Below, in pieces: positions 6,057 through 12,999 of a stretch of DNA of 12,999 nt. The stretch lies in NCBI GenBank assembly GCA_002686955.1, contig NYZA01000141.1, forward strand, positions 1 through 12,999, written 5' to 3'. Made by a program: the position numbers and the translations under genes. The stretch is from Gemmatimonadota bacterium (GTDB taxonomy: Bacteria > GCA-2686955). The notes under the pieces are model-generated. The model was not told the DNA's origin. It ran no database searches and saw only the letters and a program-made list of their open reading frames with translations. Numbering within the stretch: position 1 is the stretch's first letter; every line of letters starts with the position of its first letter.

Positions 6057-6944
6057 TCAACGGATCACGAGCGACGCAATACCGCACTCGTCGATCGCCC
6101 GATACTTGCCCGACTCGTCACGCGCCACTCCGGCCAACGCCACGACCGCGTCGTGAGTGAAGAAGATCCGGCCCTTCCGCGCTACCAGGTCGGCGAGCAA
6201 TGCCTCTTTCTCCTCGATCAGGAGCTCCGGGAATCGGTCGTAACCCATCGTGATCGGCAGATGCACCCACGGCGTCCCGGGGATCAGGTCGCCGGCGAAG
6301 ACGACCGGCCCATCCGGCATCTCGATCTCCGTGAGCAGGAGCCCGGGCGTGTGGCCGTCGCTGCGATGGAAGCGGTAGCCCGGCCCGAGCAGCCGCTCCG
6401 CATCGTCGACCCCCGCGAGCGCCAGCCGGCTGCTTCCCTCCAAGAGATCATTCAGAGCCGGAATGAAAGAGGCCCGATCGCGTCGATGCGGCCGTATCGA
6501 CCGCTCCCAAGCCGCCTCGCCGACCACGAAGCGCGCCTTCGGAAAGAGAAGCCTGGGCTCCTCGCCCTTCGAATGTTCCGAGAGCAGGCCGCCGGCATGG
6601 TCGAAGTGCAGGTGAGAGAGCACCACTACATCGATGTCGACGTCGCTCAGCCCGGCGGAAGCGAGCGAAGCGAGGAGCACATGCTCGGACTCGACGACAC
6701 CGAAACGGCCCTTCAGTTTCGGCTCGAAGAAGGCCCCGATACCGGTCTCGAAGAGCAGATTCCGCCCCTCCGGCTCCCGCACCAGCAGGGCGCGGCAAGC
6801 CAACGGGATCCGGTTCAGCTCATCCGGCTCTATCCAGCGGCTCCAGAGGGCCTTCGGAGCGTTGCCGAACATGCCGCCGCCATCGAGCCGCTGGCTGTTT
6901 CCGAGAAGAGAGGTCAAGCTGCGGAGCTCTGGTGCATGGCTCAC
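6057..6944 (-). CDS. Metallo-beta-lactamase-fold hydrolase
   Basis: 295 residues from GTG 6944. The dinuclear metal site is complete: HLHFDH (His111, His113, Asp115, His116), His198 in DGHTPG, Asp219 in FAGDL and His264 in FFTHD. The order and spacing match the MBL-fold family with lactonase-like and arylsulfatase-like members (YtnP/AiiA type); the substrate cannot be read from sequence. No signal peptide, so probably cytoplasmic. The frame stays open to 7073, but those residues are Arg/Thr-rich with no family likeness and would overlap the divergent lipase gene. GTG gives the natural N-terminus; a GGAA eight bases upstream is a weak ribosome site. Starts of the two divergent genes are 44 bp apart and I see no clear promoter between them. 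Confidence 0.85.
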   Translation of the reverse strand: MSHAPELRSLTSLLGNSQRLDGGGMFGNAPKALWSRWIEPDELNRIPLACRALLVREPEGRNLLFETGIGAFFEPKLKGRFGVVESEHVLLASLASAGLSDVDIDVVVLSHLHFDHAGGLLSEHSKGEEPRLLFPKARFVVGEAAWERSIRPHRRDRASFIPALNDLLEGSSRLALAGVDDAERLLGPGYRFHRSDGHTPGLLLTEIEMPDGPVVFAGDLIPGTPWVHLPITMGYDRFPELLIEEKEALLADLVARKGRIFFTHDAVVALAGVARDESGKYRAIDECGIASLVIR

Positions 6945-6988
6945 GGAGGGCGTTCCGGTGGTTGGAGTGTGATTGGGCCGTCGGGTCG

Positions 6989-7774
6989 ATGAGCGGAGCG
7001 TATCGCGATGGCCGCGACACCGCCAAACTCCGACCAGAGTACGTCGTCTTGCTCCACGGGCTCGGGCGCACAAGCTACTCCATGACGCTATTGGCGTGGC
7101 GCTTGCGCCGGACCGGTTTCCACGTCCTCAATCTCGGCTACCCCTCCCGCCGGCACCGAATCGAGAGACTGGCCGAGCTCGTGGGCACCGCGCTGGAGCG
7201 CGTGGGATTCGTACTGACCGATCGCTCCGGCGCGCCCCCCCCATCGACGGCCATGCCGGTCCATTTCGTCACGCATTCAATGGGTGGAATCGTCCTGCGC
7301 GCGCTTCTCAAGCGACATTGTTTCGCCGCGGCCCCAACCGGGCAAGACGCCCGCCTCGGTCGCGTCGTCATGCTCGCTCCGCCCAACCGCGGCAGCGAGC
7401 TCGTTGACCGCTTGCGACACTTTCCGCCCTTTCGCTGGATCAACGGCCCCGCCGGGCTCCAGCTCGGAACCGACAGCTCGAGCCTTCCTCTCGCACTCGG
7501 CAAGGTCGATTTCGAGCTCGGTGTCATCGCCGGAACCGGCAGCGTCAATCCGCTCATGTCCCGCGTATTCCCCGGCGCGAACGATGGAAAAGTGTCGGTT
7601 GAAAGGGCGCGCGTAGAAGGCATGAAGGAGCTGCTCGTGGTCAGGGAAAACCACACCTTTATCATGGCGCAATCCTCCACTGCCGAGATGGTCACGAGAT
7701 TCCTGCGGCAGGGCCGCTTCATCGACTCCTCTTCCACCGAATCGCGCAGCGATGTTAGTGTGGAATCATCATGA
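6989..7774 (+). CDS. Alpha/beta-hydrolase, lipase/esterase type
   Basis: 261 residues. The oxyanion segment LLHGLGR (His23-Gly24), nucleophile elbow THSMGG (Ser97), Asp199 in ANDGKV and His222 in ENHTFIM form a full Ser-Asp-His triad in the right order. '[16 protein letters not shown]' at 125-140 is typical of the family that includes bacterial lipases and PGAP1-like esterases, which hydrolyse acyl esters. No signal peptide is visible from this ATG. An in-frame ATG at 6932 would extend into the divergent hydrolase gene and adds residues without family likeness; ATG 6989 is preferred although its ribosome site is weak. The stop shares ATGA with the next gene, so the three genes 6989-8612 look like an operon. 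Confidence 0.85.
   Translation: MSGAYRDGRDTAKLRPEYVVLLHGLGRTSYSMTLLAWRLRRTGFHVLNLGYPSRRHRIERLAELVGTALERVGFVLTDRSGAPPPSTAMPVHFVTHSMGGIVLRALLKRHCFAAAPTGQDARLGRVVMLAPPNRGSELVDRLRHFPPFRWINGPAGLQLGTDSSSLPLALGKVDFELGVIAGTGSVNPLMSRVFPGANDGKVSVERARVEGMKELLVVRENHTFIMAQSSTAEMVTRFLRQGRFIDSSSTESRSDVSVESS
7753..7761 (+). promoter_or_regulatory. Possible extended -10 before the 77-residue gene
   Basis: TGTTAGTGT fits TGn plus a -10 (TAGTGT, 3 of 6). Transcription would begin around 7768, almost at ATG 7771, so a message from here would be nearly leaderless. This would let the small gene and the nucleotidyltransferase be expressed apart from the lipase. Weak evidence. Confidence 0.2.
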
Positions 7775-8004
7775 CCATCGATGCCGAATCGCTTCGCCGA
7801 ATGATCGCGGGCCAAGAGGCCGCCGCGGCACTCGGCGGATCCCGTTGGCGTCCGCCGACACCGGCCGCCGCCTTCGCGGCCGCCATGGAGCTCCTCGACT
7901 TGTGCCCGGGCATCCTCACCGCGCCGCCCGACCCGATTCGACTGCGTGATGAAGCGCAGGCTCGCGCGAGCTGGGCAAGGCTGAGAGCCCAGTTGCTGCC
8001 GTGA
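7771..8004 (+). CDS. Small unknown protein upstream of a nucleotidyltransferase
   Basis: 77 residues, [20 protein letters not shown] and on, Ala-rich and mostly helical with a central Pro-rich segment (RWRPPTPAAA) and a basic C-terminal helix (RLRDEAQARASWARLRAQLL). No signal peptide, membrane segment or DNA-binding motif stands out. The ATG overlaps the lipase stop as ATGA and its own stop overlaps the next start as GTGA, which argues that it is real and made in step with the nucleotidyltransferase. Position and size would suit an antitoxin or accessory subunit for that enzyme, but the usual AbiEi antitoxin is a larger winged-helix protein, so this is inference only. Confidence 0.7.
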   Translation: MTIDAESLRRMIAGQEAAAALGGSRWRPPTPAAAFAAAMELLDLCPGILTAPPDPIRLRDEAQARASWARLRAQLLP

Positions 8005-8612
8005 GCTCTCAGAGGGCGGACTTCGAGGCGGCGGTTGCGGCTGTGCAAGGCGCCATCGATCAGTGTGGGCGTCCCGGAATGGTGATCGGAGGCGTGGCTG
8101 CGATCGCTCACGGCGTACTTCGAACGACGCGTGACGTCGACGCAACGATTGTGGGCGAAGGGACAGATCTCGACCCGCTGATAGCGAGGCTCCGCGAACA
8201 CGATATCGTGCCTCGAATCGACAATGCGGTCGCGTTTGCCCGAGAGAGCCATGTGTTGCTTCTCAGGCACGCCCCATCGAACGTAGATGTCGATCTGAGT
8301 CTTGCTTGGATCGAGTTCGAGCTCGACGCGATCGCTGCGGCGGATGAGGCGGTGGTGGCCGGCACCACGATTCGCGCGGTGAACCCCGAGGATCTGATCA
8401 TCTACAAGCTGGTGGCCTGGCGAGCCCGAGATCGGGACGATATCGAGCGCCTGCTTCAGCTGCACGCCGAGCGGATCGATCTCTCGCGCGTCAGGCAGCT
8501 GGCGAAAGAGCTCGCCGAGGCCCTCGACGATCCTCTTCGGCCGGACGAACTGGAGCGCATCATCGATCGAGCCGCCGGTACAGCTCCTCCCGGCGATCGG
8601 CGAGGAAAGTGA
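8001..8612 (+). CDS. AbiEii/MNT-type nucleotidyltransferase
   Basis: 203 residues from GTG. Residues 27-50 (MVIGGVAAIAHGVLRTTRDVD) carry the nucleotidyltransferase signature GG...HG..R.T.D.D, with Gly30-Gly31 and the metal-binding Asp45 and Asp47; the third acid is Asp96 or Asp98 in NVDVDLS. 'PEDLIIYKLVAWRARDRDDIERLL' at 129-152 is the typical second motif of AbiEii/MNT-family proteins. The usual Ser after GG is Val32. Family members transfer nucleotides to tRNA or proteins and serve as toxins or abortive-infection effectors, though others are uncharacterised housekeeping proteins. The GTG overlaps the upstream stop. The last 53 bp overlap the convergent nitrilase gene, so the C-terminal tail (about 186-203) may be dispensable. 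Toxin activity is inference. Confidence 0.8.
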   Translation: MSSQRADFEAAVAAVQGAIDQCGRPGMVIGGVAAIAHGVLRTTRDVDATIVGEGTDLDPLIARLREHDIVPRIDNAVAFARESHVLLLRHAPSNVDVDLSLAWIEFELDAIAAADEAVVAGTTIRAVNPEDLIIYKLVAWRARDRDDIERLLQLHAERIDLSRVRQLAKELAEALDDPLRPDELERIIDRAAGTAPPGDRRGK

Positions 8613-9339
8613 ACTTCGACCGCATTTCGGCCACTTCGGAGGCGTCCACCTCGCCGGCGACGATCGCGGGCTCACCCGCCGCTTCGTCCAAGACCTTGCC
8701 AAGAGGATCCAGGAGGGCCGAATCTCCCTGATGGGGAAGGCCGCCCCCCACGCCGACCCGGTTCACACCCAACACGAAGCATTGGGCTTCGATAGCCCGC
8801 GCCCGCAGAAGGGTCTTCCACGCCTCGCTACGCTTCTCGGGCCAGTTGGCGATCACCACGAATAGATCGGTCTCTTCCGCCGCGTGCCGGAAGATCTCGG
8901 GGAAGCGGAGGTCGTAGCAGATGAAAGGTGTGACGCGAACGCCTTCGACGGCCGCGCTGTGGATCGCCTCGCCCGCGCAGTAGTGTCGCTCCTCGCCGGC
9001 CAGGGTGAAGGGGTGGATCTTGTGGTAGCGCAGCAGCTCCTTGCCCCTTGGGTCGAAGAGCGCGCATCCATTCAGCGGCCTCGGATCGTGGGGCTCGACG
9101 AATCCTCCAACGATCCACGCGCCCGTTCTCTTCGCCAGCGCGCCCATGAAGCGCAGAGTCTCGTCCGCATGGACCGCGGCCCTCGCCGAATTCATGGTGA
9201 ACCCCGTCGCGAACATCTCGGGCAGCACGATCAACCGCGCACCGGCCGATGCGGCCCGCTTCGCCATCTCTTCCGCGCGGGCGAAGTTCGCGGATGGATC
9301 TTCCCAGGCGAGATCGAGCTGAAGCCCCGCTACCCTCAT
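8560..9339 (-). CDS. Omega-amidase-type nitrilase (YafV/MtnU-like)
   Basis: 259 residues, the family's normal length. The Glu-Lys-Cys triad is Glu41 (LPEMFATGF), Lys107 (YHKIHPF) and Cys141 (ICYDLRFPE); 'NWPEKRSEAW' and the closing 'FLADRREELYRRL' are typical of the YafV branch. Known reaction: hydrolysis of 2-oxoglutaramate (or oxosuccinamate) to 2-oxoglutarate and ammonia in the cytoplasm. The ATG sits in the stop of the aminotransferase gene (ATGA), so the two are coupled; the pair matches the glutamine transaminase/omega-amidase pathway, in which the amidase pulls the transamination forward, as described for bacterial methionine salvage. Since the C-terminus is family-like, the overlap with the nucleotidyltransferase gene is not due to an extended nitrilase. 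Confidence 0.9.
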   Translation of the reverse strand: MRVAGLQLDLAWEDPSANFARAEEMAKRAASAGARLIVLPEMFATGFTMNSARAAVHADETLRFMGALAKRTGAWIVGGFVEPHDPRPLNGCALFDPRGKELLRYHKIHPFTLAGEERHYCAGEAIHSAAVEGVRVTPFICYDLRFPEIFRHAAEETDLFVVIANWPEKRSEAWKTLLRARAIEAQCFVLGVNRVGVGGGLPHQGDSALLDPLGKVLDEAAGEPAIVAGEVDASEVAEMRSKFTFLADRREELYRRLDR

Positions 9340-10493
9340 GATGCGATCGCGCGCAGACGCTCGGCCGCCAGCTCCAGGGTTTCCATCTTCTTGCAGAAGG
9401 CGAATCGAACCAATCGCGACCCCTCGGCACGGTCCGCCTGGTAGAAAGCGCCGCAGGGCACCGTGGCGATTCGGTGTTTCTCGACCAGCCAGCGGGCAAA
9501 CGCGCGATCATCTCCGTCGAAATGCTGCGTGAAGTCGGCGATGATGAAGTAGGTACCCTCGGGGAGCGCGGGGCTGAGCCCGGCCTCCGCCAGAGCGTCG
9601 CCAAGGAAATCGCGGCGCTCCGCATAGTCACGCGTGAATGAGTCGAAATACTCCTCGCCGTGTCGATCGAGAGCCTGAGCCATCGCGAGCTGAAAAGGTG
9701 TCGCCACGGCGAAGGTGACGAATTGATGCGCCGCCTGCGCAGCCGCGACAAGCCCACGCGGCCCCGTCACCCAGCCGATCTTCCATCCGGTGAAGGAGAA
9801 GGTCTTTCCGGTGCTCGATATGGTCAACGTGCGCTCTCTCATCTCGGGAAGTGTCGCGATCGGAACATGCTCCGCTCCATCAAAAACCAGATGTTCGTAC
9901 ACCTCATCCGAGAGCACTCGGACATCGCGCTCACGGCAGAGCGAAGCGATGAGCTCGAGCTCCTCACGTCGAAACACTTTCCCTGTCGGGTTGTGCGGTG
10001 TGTTGAGGATCAGGAGTCGAGTGCTCGGCGTGAAGAGCGACGCGAGCTCGTCGGGGTCGAAGGAGAAATCGGGAAAGCGAAGAGTGCAGAAGCGGATCGT
10101 TCCGCCGGCCATGGCGACGCAGGCGGGATAGCTGTCGTAGAAAGGCTCGAAAGCTATCACGTCGTCGCCCGGATCCAGCAGCCCGAGAATCGTCGAAGCG
10201 ATCGCCTCGGTAGCCCCGGAAAACACGACCACCTCTTCCATCGGGTCGTATCTCAGTCCGTAGTGCCGCTCCTGATGCGCCGCGACCGCCCGAACCAGCT
10301 CCGGCCGCCCCTGCGATCGCGCATACTGATTCTCGCCCGACCGCATCGCCTCCAGAGCCGCCTCGATGATATCGCTCGGCCCATCGAAATCGGGAAAGCC
10401 CTGCGAAAGATTGATCGCTCCGTGCTCACTCGCGAGCCGCGTCATCTCGGCGAAGATCGTCGTGCCGAAGGGGCGTAGCTTTTTCGAGATCAC
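9336..10493 (-). CDS. Class I PLP aminotransferase (methionine/glutamine-type, YbdL/KAT-like)
   Basis: 385 residues from GTG 10493. Fold-type I aminotransferase: 'INLSQGFPDFDGP' at 27-39, NTPHNPTGKVF (Asn168), SDEVYEHLVFDG (Asp197, Tyr199), SSTGKTFSFTGWKIGW with PLP lysine Lys230, and the carboxylate-binding Arg in RLVRFAF near the C-terminus. The sequence is of the kynurenine/glutamine transaminase K and YbdL type, which move the amino group of glutamine, methionine or aromatic amino acids to 2-oxo acids. The omega-amidase gene follows with an ATGA overlap. GTG has GGAG seven bases upstream. A longer start (ATG 10532) lies within the likely -10 region and is rejected. The exact substrate is not settled by sequence. 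Confidence 0.9.
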   Translation of the reverse strand: MISKKLRPFGTTIFAEMTRLASEHGAINLSQGFPDFDGPSDIIEAALEAMRSGENQYARSQGRPELVRAVAAHQERHYGLRYDPMEEVVVFSGATEAIASTILGLLDPGDDVIAFEPFYDSYPACVAMAGGTIRFCTLRFPDFSFDPDELASLFTPSTRLLILNTPHNPTGKVFRREELELIASLCRERDVRVLSDEVYEHLVFDGAEHVPIATLPEMRERTLTISSTGKTFSFTGWKIGWVTGPRGLVAAAQAAHQFVTFAVATPFQLAMAQALDRHGEEYFDSFTRDYAERRDFLGDALAEAGLSPALPEGTYFIIADFTQHFDGDDRAFARWLVEKHRIATVPCGAFYQADRAEGSRLVRFAFCKKMETLELAAERLRAIAS

Positions 10494-10522
10494 GGTGGGG
10501 CTCCGGTGGGGGGGAGCGCAGG

Positions 10523-10531
10523 AAGATAACA
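10523..10531 (-). promoter_or_regulatory. Extended -10 promoter for the aminotransferase/amidase operon
   Basis: On the minus strand TGT-TATCTT (4 of 6 plus TGn) lies about 30 bases before GTG 10493. Transcription would start near 10516, giving a leader just long enough for the GGAG ribosome site. No -35 is seen. Confidence 0.4.
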
Positions 10532-10588
10532 TGGGGCAGTGCTGGAGATACCGGCTGACGAGAGTCGGCCTCGCACCGCCGCGCGCTG

Positions 10589-10597
10589 TGTTAGCAT
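10589..10597 (+). promoter_or_regulatory. Extended -10 promoter for the beta-helix gene
   Basis: TGT-TAGCAT (4 of 6 plus TGn) lies 50 bases before ATG 10647; the leader would be about 43 bases. No -35 is seen. It faces away from the aminotransferase promoter across the same 153-bp gap. Confidence 0.4.
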
Positions 10598-10646
10598 GTA
10601 AGTACCTGAGGAGGCTAAGTCGATTCAGACAGACAAGGAGGATCTC

Positions 10647-11870
10647 ATGAAGTCGCGGATCTTGCTCGCTCAACTCGTTGTTTCGCCCTGTGTTTCGGCT
10701 TTCGGCGCCGACCACCACGTTCCCAGGGATTTCGGCACTATCCAGGAGGCCATCGACGCGGCCAACCTCGGAGACTGGGTCATCGTGCACCCGGGTCACT
10801 ATCCCGAGACCATCGATCTTAACGGGAAGGCGATCGTCGTAACCAGCACAGATCCGCTCGATCATGCGATCGTATCTTCGACGGTCATCGATGCCAATGG
10901 CACCGGAAGCGTAGTGACCTTCGCTTCGGAAGAAGGCCCCAACACTATCTTACAGGGTTTCCGGCTGACTGGAGGAACCGGTACCGCCTACGATGGCGAT
11001 GAAGGGCCCGGCTTCGGTGGCGGAGGCATCTACTGCTCGGGGCCGGTGAGCCCGATGATTCGCTCCTGTATCGTCTCGAACAATCACGTCGACGGTGGTT
11101 GGGCTCGGGGAGGGGGCATCTACTGTCACGAAGGCGCTTCTCCAACGGTTCACGGGTGCCTGATCCGGTCGAATTCCGTGTCGGGCAACCCGGCGGCGGG
11201 AGGGGCCACAACGAGCTGGGAAGGCTCGCCCACATTTGAGAACGTTGTCATGGAGGACAACTGGCTCATCGATACGAACCTCGCGGACCTGACCTACGGC
11301 GGCGCGATGTCGTCGACGTATAGCGAGGTTACCGTTAGAAACAGCATACTGAGAAACAACACTGCCCATGTGTATCGTGCGGGAGGTGTTGATTGCTCGT
11401 TCTCCAGCTATCTGTTCGAGAACTGCATTCTCGAAGGAAACAGCGGGCACGGAATCGTGCTGGACAACGAGTCGACAGCCTTGCTCAGAAACTGCGTGAT
11501 CACCAACAGCATGTCGACGGGCCTCACTTCGGTCACCGGTTCCTTCGCGACGCTGCTCAACACGATTGTGTGGAACAACGGAGATGTTGCGATCGACGTC
11601 GAGTACTCCTCCCATGTCGAAGCAACGTACTCGAACATCGCTGGAGGGTGGCCCGGTTCGGGCAACTTCGAGGCCGACCCCGTATTCACGTCGCTGCGTC
11701 GATTCGACTACCTGCTCGATCCCGATTCCCCATGCGTGGACTCCGGAGACCCTTCGATCGACGATGCGCTGTCCGACTGGCATCCGCGCTGGCCCGCCTA
11801 CTACCCGAACGGCCGGCGCTCCGACGTCGGGGCCTACGGCGGCCCAGGCAACTGGGATTGGCTCGACTGA
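10647..11870 (+). CDS. Secreted right-handed parallel beta-helix protein
   Basis: 407 residues. Signal peptide MKSRILLAQLVVSPCVSAFG, cleavage likely after FG (20). 'DFGTIQEAIDAANLGDWVIV' and 'PGHYPETIDLNGKAIVV' at 28-65 are the usual cap of NosD/DUF1565-like beta-helices. From 100 to about 330 there are repeating rungs of 'GGGIYC...SP.I..C.I..N', with Asn ladders and Cys in regular register (130, 141, 160, 171, 250, 260, 283). The end, 'DYLLDPDSPCVDSGDP' and 'RSDVGAYGGPG', is a common closing module in such proteins. Family members bind or cleave polysaccharides; no catalytic residues can be named. No FlgD-like sorting module is present. AAGGAGG five bases before the ATG is a near-perfect ribosome site. 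Confidence 0.85.
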   Translation: MKSRILLAQLVVSPCVSAFGADHHVPRDFGTIQEAIDAANLGDWVIVHPGHYPETIDLNGKAIVVTSTDPLDHAIVSSTVIDANGTGSVVTFASEEGPNTILQGFRLTGGTGTAYDGDEGPGFGGGGIYCSGPVSPMIRSCIVSNNHVDGGWARGGGIYCHEGASPTVHGCLIRSNSVSGNPAAGGATTSWEGSPTFENVVMEDNWLIDTNLADLTYGGAMSSTYSEVTVRNSILRNNTAHVYRAGGVDCSFSSYLFENCILEGNSGHGIVLDNESTALLRNCVITNSMSTGLTSVTGSFATLLNTIVWNNGDVAIDVEYSSHVEATYSNIAGGWPGSGNFEADPVFTSLRRFDYLLDPDSPCVDSGDPSIDDALSDWHPRWPAYYPNGRRSDVGAYGGPGNWDWLD

Positions 11871-11962
11871 CGCACTGGGCGGCCAAGTACCGGTTCGGAG
11901 GGCCGCATCAGCAGGCGGTGGTGCGAGCGGGGAAAAGGGACGGGCGTAGGTGCGGTGAGATC

Positions 11963-11971
11963 TGCTACCGT
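11963..11971 (+). promoter_or_regulatory. Possible extended -10 for the methyltransferase gene
   Basis: TGC-TACCGT (3 of 6 plus TGn) lies 46 bases before ATG 12018. If real, translation cannot begin at the in-frame GTG at 11955. Upstream at 11879-11906 is a 6-bp GC hairpin with a 16-base loop and no U-tract. Confidence 0.25.
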
Positions 11972-12017
11972 GCCGCGCCTGTCGATGCTCGATCGAAAGC
12001 GCCCTGGAGCCCCGCGC

Positions 12018-12806
12018 ATGAACGGAATCGCCACTAGCATAGTCAGAATCCCCATTCGCATCGTTCGGCTGATCCGTCTCTTGGGGGTAAGGTACGCGAT
12101 GCACTTTGCGCTTGCGTCGCTTCGGCGTAAGGCGATCATCGAGCTTCGCGTACCCGGAATCGCCACGCCCGTCTTCTGCAGAAACTCGGGCTCCGATATT
12201 TTCGTGCTCTGGCAGACGTTTGGAAAACGAGAGTCCGATGTGCCGCTGGATAGCGATCCGGTTGTCATCGTCGATGGCGGTGCGTACACCGGCTTCACGA
12301 CACTGCTCTTCGCCAACCGGTTTCCGCAAGCGGAGATCATCGCGGTCGAACCGGACGAGGAGAACGCTCGTCTCTTCCGAAGAAACCTCGATTCCTACCG
12401 GAACGTGCGTCTTGTGCAACGCGCTATCTGGAAGTCCCGAACGCCTCTGGAGATCAAGAACCCCGATGATTGGAGCTGGGCCTTTAGCGTGACCGAGGTA
12501 CCATCCGCAACTACATGCTCGGTGGCTGGAATTACGATGGCCGACCTTGTCGAGCAAGCTGGTGGACGCCGGATCAACCTGTTGAAACTCGACATCGAAG
12601 GTGCCGAGCGCGAGGTGTTTTCTGCTGGCTCGCTCGACTGGCTCGAGTTCGTAGACACGCTCGTGATCGAGATACACGATTGTTTCGTCGCCGGCTGCAG
12701 CGATGCCGTGAATGCGGCGATGGAACAACATGGTTTCATTGCGGATGTGCGCGGACAGTACACTGTCTTTTCTCGTCCACGGGCACCGATGGCCCGCACC
12801 ACCTAG
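12018..12806 (+). CDS. FkbM-family SAM-dependent methyltransferase
   Basis: 262 residues. SAM-binding motif I is VIVDGGAYTGFTTLLFA (83-99), followed by 'AEIIAVEPDEENARLFRRNL' with the acidic ribose-binding residue Glu111, and the FkbM hallmark LLKLDIEGAE at 188-197. A basic, partly hydrophobic N-terminal helix (residues 5-35) could lie on the membrane. FkbM enzymes O-methylate hydroxyls of sugars or polyketides and are often found in polysaccharide clusters; the acceptor here is unknown. ATG 12018 has GGAG eight bases upstream; a GTG at 11955 in frame adds 21 residues without family likeness and lacks a ribosome site. Its stop is 11 bp from the stop of the convergent partial gene. Confidence 0.88.
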   Translation: MNGIATSIVRIPIRIVRLIRLLGVRYAMHFALASLRRKAIIELRVPGIATPVFCRNSGSDIFVLWQTFGKRESDVPLDSDPVVIVDGGAYTGFTTLLFANRFPQAEIIAVEPDEENARLFRRNLDSYRNVRLVQRAIWKSRTPLEIKNPDDWSWAFSVTEVPSATTCSVAGITMADLVEQAGGRRINLLKLDIEGAEREVFSAGSLDWLEFVDTLVIEIHDCFVAGCSDAVNAAMEQHGFIADVRGQYTVFSRPRAPMARTT

Positions 12807-12817
12807 CCCCATAAGCG

Positions 12818-12999
12818 CTAGCTTCGTGGATCGGCTCCCTCCCTGCGAAGTCGCTCCGCCTGTGTGGTGCGTTGTCTCGCGCGCTCCCGAAGCCGACGAC
12901 CGAGCTCAGGTACAACCTTCCAAGAGTCGTCTTGGCAAGGTCGGAGGACCGCGCACTGGCGGGCGGAGAGCCGTCGTTCCTGGCCAGGCAAGCCCAGCG
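12818..12999 (-). CDS. Probable C-terminal end of an unknown gene entering from the right
   Basis: The minus-strand frame ending with TAG at 12818-12820 is open to the window edge for 59 codons. The encoded tail is charged and helical, closing with 'ELGRRLRERARQRTTQAERL', as many true C-termini do, and third positions favour G and C. One other minus-strand frame is also open here but is richer in Ser/Ala with poor composition. The tail-to-tail position, 11 bp from the methyltransferase stop, fits the compact layout of the window. No family recognised. Confidence 0.45.
   Translation of the reverse strand, partial: LGLPGQERRLSARQCAVLRPCQDDSWKVVPELGRRLRERARQRTTQAERLRREGADPRS

Noticed and set aside
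7138-8702. Two long minus-strand frames over the lipase and nucleotidyltransferase genes
   Set aside because: Low-complexity, Arg/Ser-rich products opposite genes with full catalytic motifs.
9660-10478. A 272-codon plus-strand frame opposite the aminotransferase
   Set aside because: The aminotransferase has all family motifs on the other strand; this product resembles no protein family.
10950-12812. A 620-codon open frame on the minus strand
   Set aside because: It is antisense to the beta-helix and methyltransferase genes, both clearly recognisable; its peptide is Arg/Val/His-rich with no domain.
1-12999. CRISPR arrays, insertion sequences, phage genes
   Set aside because: No regularly spaced repeats, transposase motifs or paired terminal inverted repeats were seen on either strand.

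Overview
This is a high-GC bacterial window from a Gram-negative-type envelope: it has Sec signal peptides, a lipobox lipoprotein, a pseudopilin-like protein and a secreted protein ending in a FlgD-like 'NPFNP...' C-terminal module. That module, together with a secreted parallel beta-helix protein ending in 'DVGAYGGP', is typical of poorly cultivated FCB-type lineages such as Eisenbacteria, Krumholzibacteriota or Latescibacterota. That placement is inference; no rRNA or marker gene is present to settle it.

Layout. (a) 1-1409, minus strand: three tightly coupled genes, namely a pseudopilin-like protein, an exported protein of unknown role that probably starts at CTG, and a partial unknown gene running off the left edge. 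(b) 1477-3644, minus strand: a lipoprotein with its own sigma70-like promoter, followed by a secreted beta-propeller protein with FlgD-like modules at both ends. (c) 3645-4305: a stable-RNA unit on the minus strand with promoter, tRNA-Gln(CTG), tRNA-Glu(CTC) and a strong intrinsic terminator. (d) 4328-6044: a hemerythrin-like protein, with a probable short coding frame coupled to its stop codon, divergent from an exported TPR protein. The shared 131-bp intergenic region has overlapping -10 elements and a repeated palindrome-containing 13-mer. (e) 6057-6944, minus strand: a metallo-beta-lactamase-fold hydrolase. (f) 6989-8612, plus strand: an alpha/beta-hydrolase (lipase/esterase), a 77-residue unknown and an AbiEii/MNT-type nucleotidyltransferase, joined by ATGA and GTGA overlaps. 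(g) 8560-10493, minus strand: a class I aminotransferase and an omega-amidase-type nitrilase joined by an ATGA overlap, fitting a glutamine transaminase/omega-amidase pair. (h) 10647-12806, plus strand: a secreted parallel beta-helix protein and an FkbM-family methyltransferase. (i) 12818-12999: probably the C-terminus of a minus-strand gene entering from the right.

The window is mostly ordinary chromosome with compact operons; I see no phage, insertion sequence or CRISPR. The points most worth following are the nucleotidyltransferase with its 77-residue partner, the unannotated 44-codon frame after the hemerythrin gene, the symmetric divergent promoter region, the pseudopilin with Asp at mature position 5, and the transaminase/omega-amidase pair.
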